DNA of 64,000 nucleotides from AEGEAN-183 sp045563675 (GCA_045563675.1 JBJLIX010000001.1:372001-436000), one strand, 5' to 3'; positions 18,801-28,441 are shown, counted from the stretch's first letter. Translations and numbers: made by a program. Notes: generated by a model from the letters alone, not told the origin.

Positions 18801-20421
18801 AGGTGAATTACCTGGAAGAAAAGTTGATGATTATATTGCTAAGATCAGACACTCAACTCCTGGAGTAGGTTTAATCAGTCCTCCTCCTCACCATGATATT
18901 TATTCAATTGAAGACATAGCACAACTCATCCATGACCTCAAAAATGCGAATAGAGAAGCAAGAATAAGTGTAAAACTAGTTTCTGAAATAGGAGTAGGAA
19001 CCATTGCGGCGGGTGTAGTTAAAGCTAAAACAGATCATCTGGTTATAGCTGGTCATGATGGAGGAACAGGGGCCTCCCCCTTAACTTCAATCAAACATGC
19101 GGGACTACCATGGGAACTAGGAATAGCTGAGACTCATCAGACCCTGGTTATGAATAACTTACGTTCTAGGGTAGTGCTGCAAACTGATGGTCAAATAAAA
19201 ACAGGTAGAGACGTAGCTATAGCAGCCTTATTGGGCGCTGAGGAGTTTGGTTTTGCCACTGCGCCATTAATTACTTTGGGTTGCATCATGATGAGGAAGT
19301 GTCATTTAAATACTTGTCCAGTAGGCATTGCTACTCAAGATAAAGAGTTGAGGAAAAAATTTAAAGGAGATCCTGAGCATGTGATCAATTACCTTTTTAT
19401 GGTAGCTAAAGAATTGAGAATGATCATGGCAGAACTGGGTTTTAGAACTGTTAATGAAATGATAGGTAGGGTTGATTGTTTAGAAGTAGACGGCGCTATT
19501 AACCACTGGAAAAGAGACGGCTTAGATTTTTCAAGCATTCTTCACCCTGCAGAAATAATTTTTGATAATACCGAGGTATTTAACACACAAAGTCAAGATC
19601 ATGGTTTAGATAAAGCTCTAGACCTTGAATTACTTAAAAAAAGTAAAAAGGCTATTAATAAAGGCGAGAAAGTAGACATTGAGATGCCTGTAAAAAATAC
19701 CAACAGAGTTGTAGGTACTATTTTATCCAATGAAGTTTCAAAAGTATGGGAGGATAAAGGACTGCCAGAGGACACAATAAATATTAAATTAAATGGCTCA
19801 GCTGGCCAAAGTCTAGCTTCGTGGTTAACCAAGGGAATAACGATTACCTTAGAAGGGGATGCAAATGATTATGTAGGGAAAGGTTTATCCGGAGGTAAAT
19901 TAATTGTTTATCCACCCAAAGAAAGCTCTTTTAAATCAGAAGAGAATATCTTAATAGGGAATGTAGCTTTATATGGAGCCACTGCAGGAGAAGCCTACTT
20001 CAGTGGGGTTGCAGCTGAAAGATTTTGTGTCAGGAATAGTGGAGCTAAAGTTGTAATTGAAGGTATTGGTGATCATGGTTGTGAATATATGACTGGTGGT
20101 AGAGCAGTAATTCTAGGTCCTACAGGTAGAAATTTTGGTGCCGGAATGAGTGGAGGCATAGCTTATGTATATGATCCAGAAAATAATTTCAAAGAGCTAT
20201 GTAATTTAGATACCTTTGAATTAGAAAACTTAGAAATTAAAGAAGATATAAAGGAATTAAAACTTCTTATAGAAAACCACTCAAAATATACGGGATCTGA
20301 AGTATCTAAGAAGATACTTGCAAATTGGAAAAAAGAATTAGCCCTATTCAAAAAAGTTATGCCCACTGACTACAAGAGAGTACTCCAAGAAGTGGATAAG
20401 AAAGAAAAAAAGGCTGGATAG
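15871..20421 (+). CDS. gltB: glutamate synthase (NADPH) large subunit
   Basis: I prefer the ATG at 15871 (1516 residues); the frame stays open to a TTG at 15826, but those 15 extra residues do not resemble GltB. From the ATG, a 24-residue propeptide precedes Cys25 (DSCGVGMVANIKG), the N-terminal nucleophile of the glutamine amidotransferase domain. NGEINTLKGN and DRNGLRPSRYY belong to that domain. The FMN/synthase domain includes SLGSISTEAHESLAIAMN and GEGGE motifs, and CIMMRKCHLNTC at about 1138-1149 gives the three Cys of the 3Fe-4S cluster. A GxGxG structural domain ends the protein. With GltD it makes two glutamates from glutamine and 2-oxoglutarate. Confidence 0.96.
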   Translation: MKNGKILKKPGKIGLYDPSYEKDSCGVGMVANIKGIPSRQIMDDAYLVNSRMDHRGGCGFEENTGDGAGILIAIPNSFFKEVSKTIQIKLPEKGSYAVGNIFLPKDANEKRFCKKEIEKIIDDEGQEFLAWREVPIQPKEANVGPAAILSQPSIEQLFIKSRDVEDQEDFERKLYLIRKRFSHRLRTDMALNERSLLFACSLSSKIIVYKGMLTPSQLFPFYTDLQQENFETHLAMVHSRFSTNTFPSWDRAQPNRYMCHNGEINTLKGNVNLIGARQGVAYSDLFGDKLKDLFPIAEPDSSDSGNFDNILEFLMLTGRSLQESVMMMIPEAWQSNHLMNEEKRAFYEYSSSLMEPWDGPASIVFTDGNYIGAVLDRNGLRPSRYYVTKDDKVIMASEVGVLPVEPSNVLMKGRLQPGKMFLIDFEEGKMVPDEEIKEKIYKANPFKKWVKDQVVPLEEITNEETSNPEPSQDLISRMKAFGYTVETMQFMLLPIVKELRDPLGSMGNDAALACLSDKPRLIFDYFKQLFAQVTNPAIDSIREEVIMSLECLIGPEGNLLSCNPENAHRLRIKNPIISDRELSSIQNLNNHGWKTKTIDITYKKENGNKKRMLSALDRICKESEEAIKQGYSFIVLSDRKLGSQRIALSSLLACSTVHHHLIGEEKRTRIGIIVETGEAREVHHHCLLIGYGADAINPYMAFESLWQARQDGLLDQISFNEMVKAYKKGVAKGILKVMAKMGISTLQSYKGAQIFEAVGLANEIIEKCFPGTASRVQGVDFDILINEMERRHELGFPLINQENIEALPNPGDFHWRQGGDSHMWDPETISDLQQAARNNNEDSYWKFSKYANKQTTKDSTLRGLLKFKYVKKALDLNEVEAEKEIVKRFATGAMSLGSISTEAHESLAIAMNKLGGKSNTGEGGEDPIRFKPQKDGVSKRSAIKQVASGRFGVTMWYLTNSDELQIKIAQGAKPGEGGELPGRKVDDYIAKIRHSTPGVGLISPPPHHDIYSIEDIAQLIHDLKNANREARISVKLVSEIGVGTIAAGVVKAKTDHLVIAGHDGGTGASPLTSIKHAGLPWELGIAETHQTLVMNNLRSRVVLQTDGQIKTGRDVAIAALLGAEEFGFATAPLITLGCIMMRKCHLNTCPVGIATQDKELRKKFKGDPEHVINYLFMVAKELRMIMAELGFRTVNEMIGRVDCLEVDGAINHWKRDGLDFSSILHPAEIIFDNTEVFNTQSQDHGLDKALDLELLKKSKKAINKGEKVDIEMPVKNTNRVVGTILSNEVSKVWEDKGLPEDTINIKLNGSAGQSLASWLTKGITITLEGDANDYVGKGLSGGKLIVYPPKESSFKSEENILIGNVALYGATAGEAYFSGVAAERFCVRNSGAKVVIEGIGDHGCEYMTGGRAVILGPTGRNFGAGMSGGIAYVYDPENNFKELCNLDTFELENLEIKEDIKELKLLIENHSKYTGSEVSKKILANWKKELALFKKVMPTDYKRVLQEVDKKEKKAG

Positions 20422-21858
20422 ATGGGTAAAGTAACTGGATTTAAAGATTTCAAAAGGGTAGTTGAGCCTTATAGGCCTTCTAAGGAAAGAGTATTGGATT
20501 TTAAAGAAATCTACACAGAACATGACGAAAATAGCCTTAATACTCAAGCTTCAAGGTGCATGGATTGCGGGGTTCCTTTCTGTCAGTCAAATGAAGGTTG
20601 TCCAGTTTATAACTTAATTCCTGAATGGAATGACCTCGTTTATCAAAACAGATGGGAAGAAGCCTTTGAAAGGCTTATGAAAACTAATAACTTCCCTGAA
20701 ATTACAGGTAGAGTTTGTCCCGCTGTATGTGAAGGGGCTTGTGTACTGGGTATTACAGAAACTCCTGTTGCGATAAAAAATCTAGAATGTGCTATTTCTG
20801 ATAAAGGTCTAGAAAATGGATGGTTTAAAGCTAAGCCTCCTAAAAGTAGAACTGAGAAAAAAGTTGCCATTGTAGGTTCTGGGCCTGCCGGATTATCAGC
20901 TGCTCAAGAATTAAATTATCGCGGGCATACCGTAAGTGTGTATGAAAGAGATGACCGTATTGGTGGCCTAATGATGTATGGAATTCCTAATATGAAACTT
21001 GAGAAATCAATATTAGATATGAGAATAGACTTGATGAGACAAGAGGGAATTAAATTCTTCCCAAATATGGATGTTGGAAGCAATAAGAAAAGTTCAGTTT
21101 CCTTAAAACAGCTCTCTAAAGATAATGATGTGGTCTTACTAGCTACAGGTGCTACTAGCCCAAGAGATTTAGCTATACCAAACCGAGAAGCTAAAGGCAT
21201 TCATTTTGCTATGGATTTTTTAAGAGCAAATACTAAAAGCCTTTTAGATAGTAATCATGAAGATCAGAAGTACATAAATGCTAAAGATAAACATGTAATA
21301 GTTATTGGGGGTGGTGATACAGGAACTGATTGCATAGGAACATCTCTACGCCATGGATGTAAATCTTTAACTAACTTTGAGATTCTTTCTCAACCACCAA
21401 CAGAAAGAGCGGAAAATAATCCTTGGCCTTTGTTTCCTAGGACCTACAAGGTCGATTATGGTCATGAAGAGTCAGCTAGTCTGTTCGGAAAAGATCCAAG
21501 AGTCTTTTCGATTTCTGGAAAAGAATTTCTAAGTGATGATCATGGTAATCTTACAGGCATCTTAACAACTGAGGTAGACAGTAATTTTAAAGAGATCCCT
21601 GGAACCGAAAAAGAATGGAAGGCAGATTTAATACTTCTGGCAATGGGCTTCTTGGGTCCTGAAAGCTATGTCATTGACAGTCTAAACATTGACTTAGATG
21701 AAAGAAGTAACTACAAAGCCGAGCACAATATTCATATAACAAGCGACCCAAAAGTCTTTGCAGCAGGTGATTGCAGAAGAGGTCAATCATTAGTGGTGTG
21801 GGCAATTAATGAAGGTAGAGCAGCAGCTCAAGAAATAAATAATTATCTTTCAAACTAA
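20422..21858 (+). CDS. gltD: glutamate synthase (NADPH) small subunit
   Basis: The 478-residue protein transfers electrons from NADPH through FAD and Fe-S clusters to GltB. An N-terminal cysteine-rich region (CMDCGVPFCQSNEGCPV and CPAVCEGACVLG) binds 4Fe-4S clusters. The FAD site is KVAIVGSGPAGLSAAQEL with VYERDDRIGGLMMYGIP, the NADPH site is HVIVIGGGDTGTDCIG, and the last conserved block is VFAAGDCRRGQSLVVWAI. The ATG directly follows the gltB stop with no spacer, implying coupling for a fixed subunit ratio. The 3' end overlaps the convergent tesB stop by 4 bp. Confidence 0.96.
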   Translation: MGKVTGFKDFKRVVEPYRPSKERVLDFKEIYTEHDENSLNTQASRCMDCGVPFCQSNEGCPVYNLIPEWNDLVYQNRWEEAFERLMKTNNFPEITGRVCPAVCEGACVLGITETPVAIKNLECAISDKGLENGWFKAKPPKSRTEKKVAIVGSGPAGLSAAQELNYRGHTVSVYERDDRIGGLMMYGIPNMKLEKSILDMRIDLMRQEGIKFFPNMDVGSNKKSSVSLKQLSKDNDVVLLATGATSPRDLAIPNREAKGIHFAMDFLRANTKSLLDSNHEDQKYINAKDKHVIVIGGGDTGTDCIGTSLRHGCKSLTNFEILSQPPTERAENNPWPLFPRTYKVDYGHEESASLFGKDPRVFSISGKEFLSDDHGNLTGILTTEVDSNFKEIPGTEKEWKADLILLAMGFLGPESYVIDSLNIDLDERSNYKAEHNIHITSDPKVFAAGDCRRGQSLVVWAINEGRAAAQEINNYLSN

Positions 21859-22724
21859 CCTTTCACCACTCTCATTAAACCCTCTTGTACTGCTGAGGCT
21901 ATAAGTTTCCCGTCTCTAGTATATACGCTACCTCTATTAAAACCCCTGGCATTACTAGCACTTGGACTGTCAGTGGAATACAACATCCACTCATCAGCTC
22001 TAAAGGGCCTATGAAACCACATACCATGATCTAAGCTGGCACTTTGTACATTGCCTTTAGCAAAGCTAAGCCTATGTGGATTTAAAGAAGTGCTTAACAA
22101 ACCCATGTCGGAAGCATAAGCAAGAATGGCTTGATGGCAGATCTCATCATCAGGCAGCTTAGCTACAGCCTTCATCCAAACATGCTTGTAAGGGGGTTGT
22201 TTTTTTGGTTCTTCAAACATTCCTTCTCCTGGTAGATTTCTCATCTCAATTGGCCTTTCTCTGGTGAAATACTCTCTAAACCTTTCATCCACTTTATCTA
22301 TTATCTTTTTTCTTTGTTCGAGTTCACTTATACATTCTTCAGGTCCAGGAATATCTGGCATATCTATTTGGTGGATTGGGCCACTTTCTTTCTTATGAAA
22401 AGAAGAAGACATATTGAAGATTGGTTCTCCTTTTTGTATAGCAACGACCCTTCGAGTAGTAAAACTTCCGCCATCCCTTATTTTATCCACATCGTAGACA
22501 ATAGGATGTTTCATATCACCTGGTCTCAAAAAATAAGCATGTAAAGAGTGAACACTTCTTTTTTGATCGACTGTACGAGCTGCAGCAGTTAAAGCCTGAC
22601 CTAAAACTTGACCTCCAAAGACTCTTGGACCTCCAATATTTTCACTTTGACCCCTAAATAAATTGTCCTCCAATTGCTCAAGATCAAGAAGTTTTATAAG
22701 TTTATCTAACGCTTTTCTTTTCAT
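21855..22724 (-). CDS. tesB: acyl-CoA thioesterase II
   Basis: A 289-residue double-hotdog thioesterase matching TesB in length and order. The first hotdog has GGPRVFGGQVLGQALTAAARTV and SLHAYFLRPGD, then GGSFTTRRVVAIQKGEPIFNMSSSFHKKE. The second has AILAYASDMGLLSTSL, where the conserved Asp lies, and SLDHGMWFHRPFRADEWMLY. It hydrolyses medium- to long-chain acyl-CoA. It is one base downstream of the enoyl-CoA hydratase gene, so the two are co-transcribed and likely act in the same acyl-CoA degradation or recycling route. Confidence 0.93.
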   Translation of the reverse strand: MKRKALDKLIKLLDLEQLEDNLFRGQSENIGGPRVFGGQVLGQALTAAARTVDQKRSVHSLHAYFLRPGDMKHPIVYDVDKIRDGGSFTTRRVVAIQKGEPIFNMSSSFHKKESGPIHQIDMPDIPGPEECISELEQRKKIIDKVDERFREYFTRERPIEMRNLPGEGMFEEPKKQPPYKHVWMKAVAKLPDDEICHQAILAYASDMGLLSTSLNPHRLSFAKGNVQSASLDHGMWFHRPFRADEWMLYSTDSPSASNARGFNRGSVYTRDGKLIASAVQEGLMRVVKG

Positions 22725-22725
22725 A

Positions 22726-23607
22726 TTATTTAAATTTTCTTTCTTCCCACCATGGATAAAAATTAGGCATATCTTGTGAAACCTTACTTGGAAACTCTGG
22801 CGGGCGCTTTTCTAAAAAGGACTCTACACCTTCTTTTGCATCTGCACCTTTGCCTAATTCGTATATAGCCCTTGAATCAATTTTGTGGGCTTCCATAGGG
22901 TGATCGGCACCTAATAGCTTCCACAGCATTTGTCTAGTCAGAGCTACGCTTACTGGAGAAGTATTATCTGCAATTTCTTGTGCAATTTTATTTGCTTCTT
23001 CCATAAGCTTATCTGGGGGATGTACGGATCTTATAAGGCCACCTTCCTTGGCTTCTTCTGGAGAGAATACTCTACCTGAAAAGGTCCACTCTAAAGCCTT
23101 ATTGATACCTACAACTCTTGGTAAAAACCAACTTGATGTAGCTTCTGGTACTAAACCTCTTCGAGCAAAAACAAAACCAAATTTAGCTTCTTCGCTGGCT
23201 ATTCTGATATCCATTGGAAGAGTCATGGTTACTCCAACTCCAACTGCAGGTCCATTGAAGGCTGCAATAACAGGTTTTGGACAATCAAAAATTGCTAGAG
23301 CAGTCCTACCGCCCCCATCTCGCATCCACTCAGGGTCATCCTTTATTTTTTCCGTCTCTCCCTTATTATTCCTAACCTCTCTGTTGAAAGTATTGCCTCC
23401 TGCCCCTAAGTCAGCCCCAGCACAAAATCCTCGGCCCGCACCCGTGACAATAATTGCTCTTACTTCATCATCTTTTCCAGCCGTTTCGAAAGCCTCAATT
23501 AACTCTCCTTGCATTTGCCCAGTATATGCATTGAGTCTTTCCGGCCTGTTTAAAGTGATTGTTAATACCTTGTCTTTTTTTTCAAAAATAATAGTTTCAA
23601 AATCCAT
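22726..23607 (-). CDS. enoyl-CoA hydratase/isomerase (crotonase) family protein
   Basis: At 293 residues it is a crotonase-fold protein. The CoA-binding LTITLNRPERLNAYTGQM, the first oxyanion loop GRGFCAGADLGAG and the second, AAFNGPAVGVGVTMTLPMDIRIAS, are clear. The segment around the catalytic Glu positions, FGFVFARRGLVPEATSSWFLPR, retains one of the usual two glutamates. An insertion of about 25 residues follows the first oxyanion loop. The family covers hydratases, isomerases and other acyl-CoA enzymes, so the exact reaction is uncertain. It lies 18 bp downstream of cysE and 1 bp upstream of tesB. Confidence 0.88.
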   Translation of the reverse strand: MDFETIIFEKKDKVLTITLNRPERLNAYTGQMQGELIEAFETAGKDDEVRAIIVTGAGRGFCAGADLGAGGNTFNREVRNNKGETEKIKDDPEWMRDGGGRTALAIFDCPKPVIAAFNGPAVGVGVTMTLPMDIRIASEEAKFGFVFARRGLVPEATSSWFLPRVVGINKALEWTFSGRVFSPEEAKEGGLIRSVHPPDKLMEEANKIAQEIADNTSPVSVALTRQMLWKLLGADHPMEAHKIDSRAIYELGKGADAKEGVESFLEKRPPEFPSKVSQDMPNFYPWWEERKFK

Positions 23608-23625
23608 AAAATTCCTCTAATTTTT

Positions 23626-24402
23626 TTATTCTATTTGATGGTCCACTTCATCTGCTGGACTCTTCTTACCAGAAGTTCCTACCTCTGAAGCAGGAACCCC
23701 CGCTACTGTTGTACCTTCCTTAACATCCGAAAGAACTACGCTACCAGCCGCTACTTTAGCATTCTTTCCTATTACAACATTTCCCAAAATCGTAGCTGAG
23801 GCGCTAAGAAGTACTCCCTCTCTAACTTTAGGATGACGATCTCCTGTTTCCTTTCCTGTCCCTCCTAAAGTAACCCCTTGGAATATAGATACATTGTCTT
23901 CAATTACACTCGTTTCTCCTATGACAACGGCTGTTCCATGGTCAATCATTACACCTTTTCCAATCTCAGCTGCTGGATGAATATCTACTCCATATACTTC
24001 AGAAGTCCTACTTTGAATGAATAAAGCTAGCGTATGCCTTTCATTTGACCATAACCAATGCGAAACCTTATGAGCTTGAAGTGCTTTGAACCCTTTATAA
24101 AAAAGAAGCGGAGTTGAGAAATACTTACAAGCAGGATCTCTGTCTTTTGTCGCAATTAAATCAAAAGCCACATCAGAGAGCATAGTTTCTGAAGAACTTA
24201 TTGCTTCTTTTATAACACTCCTTAGCATCATTGGTGTAACTGCAAAACTAGATAGGTCGCTAGCAAGCTGGTTTGCTAAAGTAGACGAAAAGGAGTCATG
24301 TTCAAGAACAGTAGCATGAAAAAAGCTAGCCAAAACAGGTTCAGCTTGAGCCCGCTTCTTAGTTTCCTCAGTTATAACTTCCCAAACTTCATTCACATCC
24401 AT
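23626..24402 (-). CDS. cysE: serine O-acetyltransferase
   Basis: The 258 residues consist of an alpha-helical N-terminal domain (about 1-140) and a C-terminal left-handed beta-helix of hexapeptide repeats, with IHPAAEIGKGVMIDHGTAVVIGET and NVSIFQGVTLGGTGKETGDRHPKV carrying the serine- and CoA-binding histidines. It forms O-acetylserine for cysteine synthesis. The C-terminal tail is the region that binds CysK and mediates cysteine feedback in the family. It opens the minus-strand group with the crotonase and tesB; that grouping looks positional rather than functional. Confidence 0.94.
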   Translation of the reverse strand: MDVNEVWEVITEETKKRAQAEPVLASFFHATVLEHDSFSSTLANQLASDLSSFAVTPMMLRSVIKEAISSSETMLSDVAFDLIATKDRDPACKYFSTPLLFYKGFKALQAHKVSHWLWSNERHTLALFIQSRTSEVYGVDIHPAAEIGKGVMIDHGTAVVIGETSVIEDNVSIFQGVTLGGTGKETGDRHPKVREGVLLSASATILGNVVIGKNAKVAAGSVVLSDVKEGTTVAGVPASEVGTSGKKSPADEVDHQIE

Positions 24403-24456
24403 TGAATTATTCTCATATTTATTAAAAAGATTGTAATTGTACTCTAGAGAGTGTTC

Positions 24457-24484
24457 TTGCTGAAATGAATCAAATAAGGATAAT
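24457..24484 (+). promoter_or_regulatory. weak candidate promoter for cobS-cobT operon
   Basis: A TTGCTG (24457-24462) and a GATAAT (24479-24484) are separated by 16 bp in the divergent cysE/cobS spacer. This would start transcription near 24491, about 26 nt before the cobS ATG. The -35 is poor, so this is only a candidate. Confidence 0.28.
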
Positions 24485-24516
24485 AGGGCCCCCTTTTAAT
24501 AGATATATAGAAATAA

Positions 24517-25494
24517 ATGGCAACTGAAGTAAACAATAATCCTGACATTGAGGTGGATGTTAGACAAACCTTTGATCTTGACTTAGATCTTAAGGTGCCG
24601 GGTTTTAGTTCTCCAAATGAATATGTTCCCAATATTGACGAAGCTTATAAATTTGATGAAAAAACCACTATAGCAATCCTTGCTGGTTTTGCTCACAACA
24701 GAAGAGTCATGATTCAAGGTTACCATGGCTCAGGAAAATCAACGCACATTGAGCAAGTGGCGGCCAGACTAAATTGGCCTTGCGTTAGAGTAAACCTTGA
24801 TAGTCATATAAGTAGAATTGATTTGCTAGGAAAAGATGCAATAGTTCTTAAAGATGGTAAACAGATTACCGAATTTAGAGAAGGAATTCTTCCATGGGCC
24901 CTCCAATCTCCAACAGCATTAGTTTTCGATGAATATGATGCTGGTAGACCGGATGTGATGTTTGTCATCCAAAGGGTACTGGAAGTAGAAGGCAAATTAA
25001 CTCTTTTAGATCAGAACAAAGTAATTACTCCACACCCTTCATTTAGACTTTTCTCAACAGCAAATACCGTAGGTCTAGGTGATACAACTGGGCTTTATCA
25101 TGGAACTCAACAAATAAATCAGGGGCAAATGGACAGATGGCATGTAGTATCAACTCTCAATTATCTTGAACCAGACCTAGAGGAAAGTGTAGTACTGGCG
25201 AAGGTTCCAAGTTTTAATAATAAAAAGGGTAGAGAGGAGGTTTCTAATATGGTCTCTACAGGAAATCTAACTCGTCAAGGGTTTGCAAATGGGGATATCT
25301 CTACTTTAATGTCTCCCAGAACAATAATTAGCTGGGCTGAAAACACAGAAATTTTTAAAGACAGGAACAAGGCTTTCGAAGTTACCTTCCTTAATAAATG
25401 TGATGAAACAGAAAGATCTATAATAGCTGAGTATTATCAAAGATGTTTTAACGAAGATATAGAGGATTCAGCAGCTGATTCTTTAGAAGAATAG
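24517..25494 (+). CDS. cobS: CobS-like AAA+ ATPase (cobaltochelatase subunit family)
   Basis: A 325-residue AAA+ protein close in length to CobS of the aerobic cobaltochelatase (about 330). Walker A is GYHGSGKST (68-76), Walker B is ALVFDEYDAG (D138/E139), and FSTANTVGLGDTTGLYHGTQ follows with the sensor region. An N-terminal VPGF segment is typical of CobS. In the known enzyme CobS and CobT form a chaperone-like ring that drives cobalt insertion by CobN. No cobN or other cobalamin gene is present in this window. CobT follows 9 bp downstream, and two di-iron proteins follow that, suggesting a broader metalation or activation role. Confidence 0.9.
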   Translation: MATEVNNNPDIEVDVRQTFDLDLDLKVPGFSSPNEYVPNIDEAYKFDEKTTIAILAGFAHNRRVMIQGYHGSGKSTHIEQVAARLNWPCVRVNLDSHISRIDLLGKDAIVLKDGKQITEFREGILPWALQSPTALVFDEYDAGRPDVMFVIQRVLEVEGKLTLLDQNKVITPHPSFRLFSTANTVGLGDTTGLYHGTQQINQGQMDRWHVVSTLNYLEPDLEESVVLAKVPSFNNKKGREEVSNMVSTGNLTRQGFANGDISTLMSPRTIISWAENTEIFKDRNKAFEVTFLNKCDETERSIIAEYYQRCFNEDIEDSAADSLEE

Positions 25495-25503
25495 ACTCTT
25501 TTT

Positions 25504-27282
25504 ATGCCTCCAGATTCCCCTTCAAATGAAATATTAAAAGAGGCTATTTCTGCAGCTACAAGAGCCTTGTCGCAAGACCCTGAGTTAGAAGTTGGTTTTG
25601 GTGGAATGCCGGCTACGGGTAATAAATTGGTCCTATCTAACCCTCCTTCAAAAAAATCTGACCTCGCTTCATATAGGGGTGAAGCTGATTCTTTAGCTTG
25701 CTCTATAAGGTTTAGTGATAAAAACATACATACTGATACAGGGTCTCTTAAGATAAATAAACTAATAAATTCCATGGAAGACATAAGAGTAGAGATACTT
25801 GGTTCTCTAAAATATGAAGGAGTTGCAAGTAATTTAAAGGCTAAGTTTGAAAATAAATGTAAATCAATCCTTCTCCTTGAAGAAGAAAAAGAAGAGCTTC
25901 TTGAGCCTGCCTTAGAAGCTTGGTTAAGACAGCTTTTATTGAGAGATAAACTTTCTACAACCCAATCCAAAATAATTAAACCTTGGAAGAAATCTTTAAA
26001 TGAGAAGGAACTGCAGTTTAAAAAGGAGTTTTTAGAATCTCTTGAAGATCAAATTGGTTTCTCTGAGACAGCAAGAAGATTGCTGCATGAATTAGGAATA
26101 GATAAAGAAGATAAAGAAAAAGAGGAAGACCAAGATACAAATGACTCTCAAGATTCAGATGCAGAAGAGGATGAGGCAAATACAGCTGAAGAAGAAATGT
26201 CTCAAGAGCCAGATATGTCTCAAGAAATGGACTCCCCTGAACTATCAGAAGAAGAAATGGAGCTAGAGGAATCTGATGAAGATTCAATAGTAGATGAGAA
26301 CCAAGAAGCATTAACCAATAGTTCTTGGTTAGAAAGATTAGTCGAACAAACCCTTAACTTTGAGTACAAAGTTTACTCTAGGGATTTCGATGAAGAGTCT
26401 TTAGCTGAAGAGATGTGCAGTCCTGAAGAACTACAAAGGCTAAGAAGACACTTAGACCAATTAATGGGTCCAAGTAAATCAACTATTTCTAAATTAGCTC
26501 ATAGACTTCAAAGGTTTTTAATGGCTCAACAAAATAGGTCTTGGGAATTTAATAAAGAAGAGGGGCTTCTGGATTCCTCGAGACTGCATAAAATCATTCT
26601 TGATCCAGTTACTCCATTGAGCTACAAGATTGAGAAGGATACTGAGTTTAGAGATACAGTGGTCTCTATCCTAGTAGATAGCTCTGGTTCTATGAGAGGA
26701 AGGTCTATGACAGTGGCAGCTATTTGTGCAGATATCATAAGTACAACTCTTGAAAGGTGTAATGTAAAAACAGAAGTATTAGGTTTTACAACGAAACAGT
26801 GGAAAGGCGGAGAAAGCAGAAAAAGGTGGGTAGAAGCAGGTAAGCCCGAAAACCCTGGAAGACTAAATGATCTAAGACATATAGTCTTTAAATCAGCAGA
26901 TACCTCTTGGAGAAGAGGACAAAAAAACTTTGGTTTAATGTTAAGAGAGGGTCTTTTAAAAGAGAATGTTGACGGAGAAGCATTGATTTGGGCTCATGAC
27001 AGGCTCGTAAAAAGACAAGAGCAAAGAAAAATATTAATGGTTATTTCTGATGGAGCACCCGTAGACGATAGCACACTTTCAACCAATCCAAATAACTACC
27101 TAGACCTTCATCTAAGACAAGTTATTCATTCCATAGAAACTCAATCACCGGTCAAGTTAATTGCTATAGGTATTGGTCATGATGTAACCCGGTATTACCA
27201 AAAAGCTGTAACTATTCACAGGGCTGAAGAACTTGGCGGGGTAATGTTAGATCAATTAACAGATCTGTTTAAAATTGATTAG
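25504..27282 (+). CDS. cobT: CobT-like VWA protein (cobaltochelatase subunit family)
   Basis: The 592-residue protein has the CobT layout: a helical N-terminal domain (1-190), a very acidic low-complexity linker (about 200-270), a helical middle part, and a C-terminal von Willebrand A domain with an intact [14 protein letters not shown] (D392-x-S-x-S). [36 protein letters not shown] and [15 protein letters not shown] are strongly CobT-like. It should pair with CobS, encoded 9 bp upstream. Its stop is 38 bp before the first di-iron protein, with a perfect TTGACA (27285-27290) in the gap but only a weak -10 behind it. Whether it serves cobaltochelatase or another metalloenzyme is unknown. Confidence 0.9.
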   Translation: MPPDSPSNEILKEAISAATRALSQDPELEVGFGGMPATGNKLVLSNPPSKKSDLASYRGEADSLACSIRFSDKNIHTDTGSLKINKLINSMEDIRVEILGSLKYEGVASNLKAKFENKCKSILLLEEEKEELLEPALEAWLRQLLLRDKLSTTQSKIIKPWKKSLNEKELQFKKEFLESLEDQIGFSETARRLLHELGIDKEDKEKEEDQDTNDSQDSDAEEDEANTAEEEMSQEPDMSQEMDSPELSEEEMELEESDEDSIVDENQEALTNSSWLERLVEQTLNFEYKVYSRDFDEESLAEEMCSPEELQRLRRHLDQLMGPSKSTISKLAHRLQRFLMAQQNRSWEFNKEEGLLDSSRLHKIILDPVTPLSYKIEKDTEFRDTVVSILVDSSGSMRGRSMTVAAICADIISTTLERCNVKTEVLGFTTKQWKGGESRKRWVEAGKPENPGRLNDLRHIVFKSADTSWRRGQKNFGLMLREGLLKENVDGEALIWAHDRLVKRQEQRKILMVISDGAPVDDSTLSTNPNNYLDLHLRQVIHSIETQSPVKLIAIGIGHDVTRYYQKAVTIHRAEELGGVMLDQLTDLFKID

Positions 27283-27320
27283 CATTGACATCAATTTCTT
27301 AAAAGAATAGGGTTCTCTTT

Positions 27321-28424
27321 ATGAAGATTAAGTATCTAGATGAATGTCCAAAAGGTTTGCGTCATTTTAATGATGATGACCTTGAAAGTAAGTTAAAACC
27401 TCAAGATATAGAGGATGTAGTGGAGATCTTTAAAACCCCTCTTACAGGTAGTTATAACTGGGATTACACAGAAGCTGACAATAGATTAAAAAAACTTTAT
27501 GCACTTGGTAAGAAGTTAAATTGGAATGCAACTATGGACTTAGATTGGTCCAGAGACCCCTATCCACTTACTGAATGGGCTTCAGATCCTGAATTTCAAG
27601 CTTTTAAAGGTTTTGAACCTTATGAAAAATTATCTGAGGAAGAAAAAATTGAATGTTCGTGGCATGTACTAGCAAGTGGTTTAAGTAATATTGTTCATGG
27701 AGAACAAGGCGCCCTACTTGTTGCTTCACAATTAGCTACGTGTGCTCCAACTTACAACGCAAAACTCTATGCTGCTTCACAGACTTTTGATGAGGCACGT
27801 CATGTTGAGGTGTACAACAAGTACCTTCAAGAAAGAATTGGCTGGAACTACCCTATTATGCCTGGGTTGAAATTACTTTTAGATAAAATTCTTACTGATC
27901 CAAGATGGGATCTAAAATTTATTGGCATGCAAATCATTATAGAAGGTTTAGCCTTAGCTGCCTTTGAAAGGCAAAGAGCTACTGTAATGGATCCTTTACT
28001 TAAAGATATTTTTTATCTGGTTATTAGAGATGAAGCTAGGCATGTAACTTTTGGTGTTAATTACTTAGAAGATTTTGTAAAAACCTTATCAGAGAAAGAA
28101 AGGAATGATAGAGCTGAATTTGCTTATGAAGCCTGCGTTGTAATGAGAAATAGATTTGGGTCTACTAACGTAATTAATCACTATGGTTGGGATGCAGAAG
28201 CTGCATCACAAGCTCAAATAGGTTCAGAAGCTGGCAGACTATTTAACAACCTACTGTTTTCTAAAATTATGCCTAACCTTAAAAAAATAGGTTTATTAAA
28301 CGACGAAGTTTCTGAGAAATATGAAGAAATGGGTATATTAGAATTTCAAGACCTTGAAGATGCTTCAGTTACAGACTGGGATGAAATGTCTAAGCCTCTT
28401 GATTACGAATATAATACTGCTTAG
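27321..28424 (+). CDS. ferritin-like di-iron carboxylate protein, first tandem copy
   Basis: The 367 residues fold like the ribonucleotide-reductase R2/ferritin superfamily. All six expected ligands of a di-iron site are visible: E128 (HGEQG), E158 and H161 (DEARH), E208 (IIEGL), and E238 and H241 (RDEARH). I cannot assign a known family member; candidates are an oxygenase, an oxidase or an N-oxygenase. There is no signal peptide, so it is cytoplasmic. It follows cobT by 38 bp and precedes a close paralogue by 17 bp, so the four genes are probably one operon. Residues 75-110 differ most from the paralogue and may shape the substrate pocket. Confidence 0.82.
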   Translation: MKIKYLDECPKGLRHFNDDDLESKLKPQDIEDVVEIFKTPLTGSYNWDYTEADNRLKKLYALGKKLNWNATMDLDWSRDPYPLTEWASDPEFQAFKGFEPYEKLSEEEKIECSWHVLASGLSNIVHGEQGALLVASQLATCAPTYNAKLYAASQTFDEARHVEVYNKYLQERIGWNYPIMPGLKLLLDKILTDPRWDLKFIGMQIIIEGLALAAFERQRATVMDPLLKDIFYLVIRDEARHVTFGVNYLEDFVKTLSEKERNDRAEFAYEACVVMRNRFGSTNVINHYGWDAEAASQAQIGSEAGRLFNNLLFSKIMPNLKKIGLLNDEVSEKYEEMGILEFQDLEDASVTDWDEMSKPLDYEYNTA

Positions 28425-28441
28425 GAATTAAGGAAGATTAA

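Noticed and set aside
24441..24452. CTCTAGAG palindrome between cysE and cobS
   Set aside because: Only 8 bp are symmetric, and it is not positioned against a convincing promoter.
26018..26311. Leucine-rich 97-codon frame on the minus strand within cobT
   Set aside because: It mirrors the acidic Glu/Asp-rich linker of CobT in antisense; such low-complexity shadows are common.
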